NCBI GenBank assembly: GCA_002395905.1
Contig: DGVK01000004.1
Location: 1-5,299 of the forward strand
DNA: 5,299 nucleotides
Reading direction: 5' to 3'
Source: Verrucomicrobia bacterium UBA4286
Lineage (GTDB): Bacteria > Verrucomicrobiota > Kiritimatiellia > RFP12 > UBA1067
Positions 1-4,770 of this stretch are shown here, in pieces. The notes beneath the pieces are model-generated. The model had not been told where the DNA came from. It searched no databases and saw only the letters and a list, made by a program, of their open reading frames with translations. The number at the start of each line of letters is the position of its first letter. The stretch's first letter is position 1. The position numbers and the translations under genes are program-made.

Positions 1-25
1 CAAAAGTATTAGGTATTTTGTAGCG

Positions 26-43
26 CGCCCCCGCAGGGGGGCG
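26..43. repeat. GC-rich stem-loop (7-bp perfect stem)
   Basis: Positions 26-32 (CGCCCCC) pair exactly with 37-43 (GGGGGCG) around a four-base loop, GCAG. The stem is all G-C pairs. No T-run follows on the plus strand (GTGAGAGG comes next), and the sequence read off to the left on the minus strand is mixed rather than T-rich. It is therefore not a standard intrinsic terminator in either direction. It could be part of the 3' end of an upstream transcript or simply a by-product of the G/C runs. Confidence 0.45.
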
Positions 44-70
44 GTGAGAGGGGCGGTAGGGGGGCGAGGT
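38..70 (+). repeat. Three imperfect tandem copies of a GGGGCG element
   Basis: GGGGCGGTGAGA begins at 38, GGGGCGGTAGG at 50 and GGGGCGAGGT at 61. The copy starts are 12 and 11 bases apart, close to one helical turn, so the copies would face the same side of the DNA. The array ends about 70 bases upstream of the extended -10. It could be a multi-copy protein-binding site or ordinary purine-run drift. No known regulator motif was recognised. Confidence 0.4.
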
Positions 71-104
71 CTGGCGTATAGAACTTCTAGCGGCTTTAGA
101 TGAA

Positions 105-138
105 ATTTTACGTTTGCCGCCCCGCGCGTCCGTAAAAT
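105..138. promoter_or_regulatory. 8-bp inverted repeat, candidate operator for the sulfatase promoter
   Basis: ATTTTACG at 105-112 is the exact reverse complement of CGTAAAAT at 131-138, with an 18-base GC-rich spacer. The arm centres are 26 bases apart. The right arm ends one base before the extended -10 (TG at 140-141), and the dyad covers the place where a -35 element would be. Transcription should start near 155, so the dyad lies outside the RNA and would act as a DNA site rather than as an RNA hairpin. The binding protein is unknown, and an eight-base match could occur by chance. Confidence 0.4.
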
Positions 139-139
139 A

Positions 140-148
140 TGGTATAAT
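140..148 (+). promoter_or_regulatory. Extended -10 promoter (TGG-TATAAT) for the sulfatase gene
   Basis: The nine bases match TGn-TATAAT exactly. No good -35 lies at the usual 16-18 base spacing: the region around 119-126 is GCCCCGCG, and a TTGCCG at 114-119 would need a 23-base spacer. This is what one expects of an extended -10 promoter, which can work without a -35. The six bases after the hexamer are GGCGCC, a GC-rich discriminator of the kind associated with stringent control. Transcription would begin about seven bases past the last T, at or next to the A of the ATG at 155. Confidence 0.7.
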
Positions 149-154
149 GGCGCC

Positions 155-1744
155 ATGAAAGCATCAAGAAGAGACTTCATCGCAGGCGCTGCCGCGGCGG
201 CCCTCGCATCCATGCGCGGCGGCGGACTGCTCGCCGCGGCCAGGGCCAGACGGCTTAACATCCTGTACATCATGACCGACGACCATGCGGCGCACGCGAT
301 AGGCGCGTATGGTTCGCGCATCAACAAAACGCCGCACTTGGACGCCATGGCGAGGAGCGGCATGCTGTTCTCGAACTGTTTTTGCACGAACCCGATCTGC
401 ACTCCGAGCCGCGGCGGCATCCTCACCGGCGAATACAGCCACCGCAACGGCGTGCCTGTGTTCAACGACATCTCGCGCGACAAGAAGACGGTCGGCGGGT
501 ACATGCGCGACGCGGGATACTATTCGGCGTTCGTCGGCAAGTGGCACCTCGGCGGGCCGGACACCATGCGCGACGAGGACTGGGACCGCTGGATGATCTA
601 CGCCAACCAGGGCGTGTATTTCGATCCGTGGTTCTTCGAGAAGAAGGACGGCAGGGTGGTGCGCACCGTCTACAAAGGCGAATACGCGACCGAAAACATA
701 ACGCGCGTCACCGAAGGCGTTATCGACGATGCGCTTGCGGCAGGCAGACCGTTCTTCGTCATGATGCACCACAAGGCGCCCCACCGCAACTGGCTGCCGT
801 CCGACAGATACCGCGCGAAGTTCCGCGCCATGACGCTCAAGGACATCCCGATTCCCGAGACGCTCTTCGACGACTGGAAGGGGCGCGCCTCGCCGATCCG
901 TACAACCGCCATGACGCTTCTCAAGCATATGCGGCTCAAGGAGGATCTGAAACTCGCCGAATATTTTTCCGGCGGCGGCAGGTTCGAGTTCGAGGGCAGG
1001 ACGTACGAAGGCCGCCGCAACGCCGCCGGCGAGTTCGTGGACGAGTGGCCCGAAGGCATGGATGCGCGCGCGAAGACGGCTCTTTCGTACCTTAGGTACA
1101 TGCAGGACTATCTCGCGTGCGTGCAGTCGGTCGATGATTCGGTCGGCGACATGCGCGCGTACTTGAAGGAGAAGGGCGTTCTTGACAACACGCTTGTTGT
1201 CTATACGTCAGACCAGGGCTTCTTCCTCGGCGACCACGGTCTTTACGACAAGCGCTTCATGATGGAGGAGGTTATAAAGATGCCGTTCATCGTAAGCTGT
1301 CCGAGCCTGATCAAGCCAGGTTCGGTGAACGACGACATGATAACCAACATCGACTTCGCGCCTACGTTCCTCGCCGTGGCCGACGCCCCGAAGCCGGCGC
1401 AGATGCAGGGCGAGAGCTTCCTCGGGAGTCTCGAAGGCGACAAACCGGCGTCCCGGCGCAAGGACTGCTATCTGCGCTACTACGTGGAGGGCGGCGAACA
1501 CGCCACGGCCGCGTGGTACGGCGTGCGCACGCGAACCGACAAGCTTGTATTCTACTACAAGCGCGGCGAATGGGAGTATTTCGACCTTGAGAAGGATCCC
1601 GAGGAATGGCGCAACGAATACGGCAACCCCTTGTATGCCGGCCGTATCGAGGCGCTGAAGAAACGGCTTGAAGAGCTGCGCGCCGAGCTTGGCGACGACG
1701 ATCGGTACAAGGATGCGCAGGAGTACGGCCCTGTAGGGCGCTAG
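155..1744 (+). CDS. Type I formylglycine-dependent sulfatase, Tat-exported
   Basis: This 529-residue enzyme hydrolyses sulfate esters, most likely on a sulfated glycan. It has a twin-arginine signal (SRRDFI, residues 4-9), an Ala-rich segment and a possible cleavage site after ARA (29-31), so it should act outside the cytoplasm. Family landmarks are present: metal-binding D42-D43, the sulfatase signature C82-T-P-S-R86 with Cys82 as the formylglycine precursor, GKWHLGG (128-134, K129 and H131), the HHKAPH stretch (205-210), and SDQGFFLGDHG with D353 and Q354 as metal ligands, followed by K366. A C-terminal sulfatase subdomain ends in a charged helix. The KAPHR and YMQDYL..VQSVDDSVG pattern resembles S1 enzymes acting on sulfated glucosamine or mucin glycans, but the substrate is inferred. 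The start is fixed by the Tat signal. No Shine-Dalgarno site precedes it, which fits a leaderless mRNA. It probably shares a transcript with trkAH. Confidence 0.95.
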   Translation: MKASRRDFIAGAAAAALASMRGGGLLAAARARRLNILYIMTDDHAAHAIGAYGSRINKTPHLDAMARSGMLFSNCFCTNPICTPSRGGILTGEYSHRNGVPVFNDISRDKKTVGGYMRDAGYYSAFVGKWHLGGPDTMRDEDWDRWMIYANQGVYFDPWFFEKKDGRVVRTVYKGEYATENITRVTEGVIDDALAAGRPFFVMMHHKAPHRNWLPSDRYRAKFRAMTLKDIPIPETLFDDWKGRASPIRTTAMTLLKHMRLKEDLKLAEYFSGGGRFEFEGRTYEGRRNAAGEFVDEWPEGMDARAKTALSYLRYMQDYLACVQSVDDSVGDMRAYLKEKGVLDNTLVVYTSDQGFFLGDHGLYDKRFMMEEVIKMPFIVSCPSLIKPGSVNDDMITNIDFAPTFLAVADAPKPAQMQGESFLGSLEGDKPASRRKDCYLRYYVEGGEHATAAWYGVRTRTDKLVFYYKRGEWEYFDLEKDPEEWRNEYGNPLYAGRIEALKKRLEELRAELGDDDRYKDAQEYGPVGR

Positions 1745-1750
1745 AAGGAG
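1745..1750 (+). promoter_or_regulatory. Ribosome binding site of trkA, next to the sulfatase stop codon
   Basis: AAGGAG lies eight bases before the ATG at 1759 and begins directly after the sulfatase TAG at 1742-1744. A longer reading frame starts with GTG at 1750, but that GTG overlaps the last base of this site, so the ATG at 1759 is chosen. The arrangement would let ribosomes ending the sulfatase pass straight to trkA. Confidence 0.8.
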
Positions 1751-1758
1751 TGCGGCGC

Positions 1759-3138
1759 ATGAAGGTCATAATCATCGGGGCGGGTTTCACAGGCGTTCAG
1801 CTTGCGCGTGCGCTCGTCGCCGAAGGCAATGACGTCGCGCTCATAGACAAAGACGACGGACGCGTTCGCAACGCGCGCAACAAACTCGACTGCACGGTTG
1901 TCCAGGCGGAAGGCAACAGTCTGAAGACGCTGGAGGATGCAGGCCTGCCGTCCGCCGACGCTGTAGTCGCCCTTACCGAGGACGACGAAGTGAACATGGT
2001 GATTTGCGCGCTTGTCGCGCCGTCATACCCGGACGTGCTCAAGATCGCGCGCGTCAGGAACGACGCCTGTTACTCAGGCGCGATGACGGGCGTGGACAGC
2101 ATGATCCATCCAGATGTCGAGGCGGCTGCTGCGATATGCCGCGCGATGAACCACGGCGCCGTAGGGAACGTAGTCCCGATCGGAGGCGGCTTCGGCATAG
2201 CGTCCGTCCCTGTCGTCGAATGCGGTGCGCTTGCGGGTGTTCCGCTATGGACTCTCGCTTCGCTGCCCGGATGGCGCTATCTTGTCGCTTATGTGGAATC
2301 CGGGAAAGAGGCGTTCCTGCCGGGCGGTGACACTGTGCTTTCGCCTGGCGACAGGGCGGGCGTTCTGGCGTCATACGCAGATATGCCGGCCCTGATGAAG
2401 CTCGTCGACGGTTCTGTCGATGCGACTCCGCGTCGAGTGGCGGTGTTCGGCGCGGGACGCATAGGGTCGCTGGTCGTGGAAAGGCTTCTCGCCGGACGTC
2501 AGACGTCCTTCTTCGGCGCGCTGTTCGGCGGCGGCGCCAAGGGGCGTGAGATCACGCTGGTGGACGGCGACGAGGGCCTGTGCCGCGCGGCGTCGCAGAG
2601 GTTCAGCGGGGTGCGTGTGCTGTGCGGCGAGATAACAGATACCGACTTCATCCGCGACGAAGGGCTTGATACCTATGACCTGATGGTGGCGGCGTCCGGC
2701 AGCTATGAGAGGAATCTCGTCATTGCGTCGTATCTCAAGTCGCGCGGCGTGGCGAAGACGATCGCGCTTACCGAGAGCGCGGAGTTCGATGATGTGGCGC
2801 GCAAACTCGGCGTTGATGTCGCAGTGCCGATGCGGGGGACCGTCGTGGATTCGGTCATGAGCCATCTGCGCGGAGGCGGTGTAACGGCTGTCCACACCGT
2901 CTGCAACGGACGTTTCGAGGTTGTGGAGTGCGATGTCGCGCAGGATTCGAAAGTCGTTGGGAGGGCGCTTAAAGACATCTCGCGACGCGGGGAGTATCTA
3001 CTTCTGCTGCGCTCCGCGGGCGGGAAAGACCTCGCGATGCCTAACGGCGACACGATCATAAGCGCCGGCGACCATGTTGTTCTCGTGCTGCGCGCCGGCG
3101 ATGCAGAGATCGTCCGCCTGTTCGGAGGCGGGGCGTGA
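1759..3138 (+). CDS. trkA: Trk system K+ uptake regulatory subunit TrkA
   Basis: TrkA is a cytoplasmic NAD(H)- and ATP-binding protein that forms a gating ring on TrkH and controls K+ uptake. The 459 residues match the usual full-length tandem form of about 458. The order is RCK_N (about 1-120), RCK_C (about 140-222), RCK_N (about 225-350) and RCK_C (about 375-455). The first Rossmann fold shows GAGFTG (7-12) and D30 at the end of the second strand. The second shows GAGRIG (231-236) and D269. Both nucleotide sites therefore look intact. A glycine- and phenylalanine-rich insertion (about 249-262, containing FFGALFGGG) sits between the first helix and second strand of the second Rossmann fold, where family members usually have a short turn. 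trkH follows 13 bases after the stop. The ATG at 1759 is preferred over GTG 1750 because of the Shine-Dalgarno position and the fit of MKVIIIGAG to the family N-terminus. Confidence 0.95.
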   Translation: MKVIIIGAGFTGVQLARALVAEGNDVALIDKDDGRVRNARNKLDCTVVQAEGNSLKTLEDAGLPSADAVVALTEDDEVNMVICALVAPSYPDVLKIARVRNDACYSGAMTGVDSMIHPDVEAAAAICRAMNHGAVGNVVPIGGGFGIASVPVVECGALAGVPLWTLASLPGWRYLVAYVESGKEAFLPGGDTVLSPGDRAGVLASYADMPALMKLVDGSVDATPRRVAVFGAGRIGSLVVERLLAGRQTSFFGALFGGGAKGREITLVDGDEGLCRAASQRFSGVRVLCGEITDTDFIRDEGLDTYDLMVAASGSYERNLVIASYLKSRGVAKTIALTESAEFDDVARKLGVDVAVPMRGTVVDSVMSHLRGGGVTAVHTVCNGRFEVVECDVAQDSKVVGRALKDISRRGEYLLLLRSAGGKDLAMPNGDTIISAGDHVVLVLRAGDAEIVRLFGGGA

Positions 3139-3139
3139 C

Positions 3140-3144
3140 GGAGG
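3140..3144 (+). promoter_or_regulatory. Ribosome binding site that fixes the trkH start
   Basis: GGAGG lies between the trkA stop (3136-3138) and trkH, seven bases before the ATG at 3152. Another ATG at 3145 directly abuts the site, which is too close, and opens only a 66-codon frame that is not trkH. The in-frame ATG at 3074 lies within trkA and adds 26 residues unlike a TrkH N-terminus. Confidence 0.8.
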
Positions 3145-3151
3145 ATGGCAT

Positions 3152-4612
3152 ATGTCGATTCCCATGTTGCGCGTCTTTTCGTATCTGCTCGCCATAGTAG
3201 GGGCGGCGCTTCTGCCGCCTCTTGCGGCGGCGCTTGCATACGGCGAGCGTGGCTGCGCGGTTCCTTTCGCAGTGCCGGTTACGGCAAGCTGGGCCGCCGC
3301 GCTTGCGTGCAGGATGATGGTGCGCGGCGGCGGACGGACGCTTGATGCGGGCGGCGCCTTTGCGGTGGTCGGCGGCGCGTGGGTCGCTACGGGCCTTTTG
3401 GGGGCGCTGCCGCTTTGGATGTCTGGCGCGTACCCGTCGTTCACCGACGCAGTTTTTGAGAGCGTGAGCGGCTTCACTACCACGGGCGCGTCGGTCATAG
3501 GCGATGTGGAATCGCTCCCAAGGTGTGTGAACCTCTGGCGGTGCGAGACTCACTGGCTGGGCGGCATAGGGGTTGTCGCGCTCGCAGTCGCTCTCATGCC
3601 GATTCTCGGGATCGGCGGCTTCAGGCTCATAAAGGCCGAGACGTCCGGACCTGAGAAAGGAAAGGTCACCTCGCGGATCGCCGATACTGCAAAAGCCCTT
3701 TTGCTCATATATTTCGGGCTTACGGCGTTGCAGACTGTGCTTTTGCGCGTCGCCGGCATGGGCTGGTTCGACGCGGTGTGTCATGCTTTCTCGACGCTCG
3801 GAACGGGAGGCTTCTCAACGCGCAATGCAAGCGTCGGCGCTTTCGCGAGCGCTCCTGTCGAATGGATATGCGTGGTTTTCATGCTTGTCGCGTCGGTAAA
3901 CTTCGCGCTTTACTACAGGCTGCTCACGGGGCGCGCGAGGGAGTTTCTTCACGATTCGGAACTGCGCGCGTTCGTGTGCATCGTCGCGGTGTCCGTCGCA
4001 GTCGCGACATGTGTGGAGGCGGGAGATTTCGGTTCTGTACAGGTGGCGTTTAGATATGTTGCGTTCCAGGTTGCGTCGGTGATCTCCACGACAGGCTTTA
4101 TGACGGCGGACTATGCGGTCTGGCGGCCTGCGGCACAGGTAGTTCTCTTTGCGTTGTTCTTTGTCGGCGGCTGCAGCGGCTCCACGGCCGGCGGCGTCAA
4201 GGTCGTGCGCTGGACGATTCTTGCCAAACAGTTGCGCAATGAGTTTCGCCGTTTGCTGCATCCGCACGAGGTGGTGACAATCAGGTTGAACGGTGTCCCC
4301 GGGCGCGAGACGTTCGTGCCGTCCGTCGCGGCGTTCGTGTTCGTCTATTTTCTGCTGGTTCTTGCAACGGCCTTTGCGGGAGCTGTCGCCGGTCTGGGAC
4401 TGGAGGAGGCAGTCTCGGCGGCGCTCAGCATGGTAGGCAATATCGGGCCTGCGTTCGGTGCCATGGGACCGGCCGCGAACTATGGCGCACTGCCGTGCGC
4501 GCTCAAGTGGTGGTATGCCTTTGCGATGCTTGCAGGCAGGCTTGAGCTGTATACAATGCTGGTGTTCGCGGGGAGCGCACTGGTTAAAAAGCCCTTAAAT
4601 AGGGGCTTTTGA
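3152..4612 (+). CDS. trkH: Trk system K+ uptake transmembrane subunit TrkH
   Basis: TrkH is the inner-membrane K+-translocating subunit of the Trk system. It belongs to the TrkH/KtrB/HKT superfamily, built from four membrane-pore-membrane repeats. The product is 486 residues, close to the usual 480-490. The first membrane helix is at about residues 7-30. The four pore loops are recognisable: GFTTTGAS (107-114, filter Gly112), TLGTGGFS (215-222, Gly219), SVISTTGF (309-316, Gly315) and MVGNIGPAFG (427-436, Gly432). All four filter glycines are present, which is typical of K+-selective members. GGCSGSTAGGVKVVRW (339-354) matches the conserved Gly-rich intramembrane gating loop and the basic residues after it. 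It lies 13 bases downstream of trkA and should be co-translated with its partner. The last codons (VKKPLNRGF) are part of a terminator-like inverted repeat. No frameshift or missing key residue is seen. Confidence 0.95.
   Translation: MSIPMLRVFSYLLAIVGAALLPPLAAALAYGERGCAVPFAVPVTASWAAALACRMMVRGGGRTLDAGGAFAVVGGAWVATGLLGALPLWMSGAYPSFTDAVFESVSGFTTTGASVIGDVESLPRCVNLWRCETHWLGGIGVVALAVALMPILGIGGFRLIKAETSGPEKGKVTSRIADTAKALLLIYFGLTALQTVLLRVAGMGWFDAVCHAFSTLGTGGFSTRNASVGAFASAPVEWICVVFMLVASVNFALYYRLLTGRAREFLHDSELRAFVCIVAVSVAVATCVEAGDFGSVQVAFRYVAFQVASVISTTGFMTADYAVWRPAAQVVLFALFFVGGCSGSTAGGVKVVRWTILAKQLRNEFRRLLHPHEVVTIRLNGVPGRETFVPSVAAFVFVYFLLVLATAFAGAVAGLGLEEAVSAALSMVGNIGPAFGAMGPAANYGALPCALKWWYAFAMLAGRLELYTMLVFAGSALVKKPLNRGF
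4587..4610 (+). terminator. Putative intrinsic terminator overlapping the trkH stop
   Basis: AAAAGCCC (4587-4594) pairs exactly with GGGCTTTT (4603-4610) around an eight-base, AT-rich loop. The last T is also the first base of the trkH TGA. The right arm ends in four T, and the next bases are GATACT, so the U-tract is short. The A-run before the GC core means the minus-strand RNA would have a similar shape, so it could act in both directions. Strength is uncertain because the GC core is only four pairs. Confidence 0.55.
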
Positions 4613-4627
4613 TACTACCGATTGTAG

Positions 4628-4658
4628 TTCAACGGACCGTTGTATACAACCTGTTGAA
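4628..4658. repeat. Nested dyad symmetry downstream of trkH
   Basis: TTCAACGG (4628-4635) pairs with CTGTTGAA (4651-4658), eight pairs with one G-T. Inside it, GTTGTATACAAC (4639-4650) is a perfect 12-base palindrome. CAACGGACCGTTG (4630-4642) is a second perfect palindrome about a central A, overlapping the first. As RNA, this can fold into a bulged hairpin with a TATA loop. CTTTTT follows two bases later (4661-4666), so it could be a back-up terminator for the trk transcript. As DNA, it looks like a regulator-binding region upstream of nrdD. The sequence alone does not decide between these. Confidence 0.5.
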
Positions 4659-4659
4659 A
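4644..4659 (+). promoter_or_regulatory. Weak upstream NrdR-box-like site
   Basis: ATACAACCTGTTGAAA resembles the NrdR box (ACACWATATATWGTGT as remembered) in its left half and at the internal T, T and G positions, but the right end differs and one central A is C. It begins 43 bases upstream of the better box, about four helical turns, which suits the paired, same-face placement known for NrdR sites. It overlaps the dyad at 4628-4658, so the resemblance could have another cause. Confidence 0.3.
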
Positions 4660-4678
4660 ACTTTTTACATTTCCCCCC

Positions 4679-4707
4679 TTGCGCACATACAAGATTTAGT
4701 GTATCAT
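4679..4707 (+). promoter_or_regulatory. Likely sigma70-type promoter of nrdD
   Basis: TATCAT (4702-4707) matches the -10 consensus at five of six bases. A poor -35, TTGCGC (4679-4684), sits exactly 17 bases upstream and matches at the TTG only. Transcription would start near 4714 and give a leader of about 57 bases. The NrdR-like box at 4687-4702 fills the spacer and touches the -10, a position where a bound repressor would block RNA polymerase. Confidence 0.5.
4687..4702 (+). promoter_or_regulatory. Probable NrdR box upstream of nrdD
   Basis: ATACAAGATTTAGTGT agrees with the remembered NrdR consensus ACACWATATATWGTGT at 13 of 16 positions. The matches include those I recall as most conserved (C4, A6, A8, T9, T11, G13) and the whole right end TWGTGT. 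NrdR is the ATP/dATP-sensing repressor of ribonucleotide reductase genes in many bacteria, and its boxes usually lie in the promoters of nrd genes, as here. The site occupies the spacer between the proposed -35 and -10. The nrdR gene itself is not in this window. Confidence 0.6.
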
Positions 4708-4770
4708 ATACCCCGCAAACCACAATAGGAACGATTTACACCTTAACAACAAAAAAGAGAGTAGAACGAC
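4708..4770 (+). promoter_or_regulatory. nrdD leader with weak ribosome binding site
   Basis: After the -10, the leader is C- and A-rich, ending in an A-run and AAGAGAG (4755-4761), a modest Shine-Dalgarno-like stretch nine bases before the ATG at 4771. It is clearly weaker than the sites of trkA and trkH. A second in-frame ATG at 4780 would place this site 18 bases away, so 4771 is preferred. No riboswitch-like structure was recognised. Confidence 0.45.

Larger units (their letters stand above)
1..139. other. Non-coding upstream region of the sulfatase gene
   Basis: No credible gene is visible here. Frame 1 stops at 10-12. Frame 2 stays open only to a TGA at 101-103, and its translation is a low-complexity run rich in Arg and Gly with no recognisable motif. 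The first 20 bases are AT-rich, 24-69 is very rich in G and C, and 97-140 contains AT-rich patches. The stretch holds a hairpin, short direct repeats and an inverted repeat, each listed separately. The tail of an upstream gene or a divergent gene beyond the left edge cannot be ruled out, but nothing in the window supports either. Confidence 0.6.

Noticed and set aside
36..69. G-quadruplex in the upstream region
   Set aside because: Only three runs of three or more G occur (36-41, 50-53, 59-64). A fourth tract would have to be GG, so the canonical pattern is not met.
164..928. 254-codon open frame on the minus strand within the sulfatase
   Set aside because: It is a shadow in high-GC coding sequence. 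The product is rich in Arg, Val and Ala with no recognisable domain, and the plus-strand sulfatase is certain.
1750..1758. GTG start for trkA three codons upstream of the ATG
   Set aside because: The GTG overlaps the Shine-Dalgarno AAGGAG and has no site of its own. ATG 1759 has ideal spacing and gives the normal TrkA N-terminus.
3074..3151. Longer trkH beginning inside trkA
   Set aside because: The added residues are encoded by the trkA 3' end, are Cys-rich and unlike TrkH, and a good Shine-Dalgarno site precedes ATG 3152.
3056..3784. 242-codon minus-strand frame across the trkA/trkH junction
   Set aside because: The translation is dominated by Arg, His, Ala and Pro with no domain, and both plus-strand genes have all family motifs here.
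4548..4556. TGTATACAA in trkH matching the core of the intergenic palindrome at 4641-4649
   Set aside because: A nine-base AT-rich self-complementary match 93 bases away is weak, and the codons encode an ordinary LYTM stretch of TrkH.
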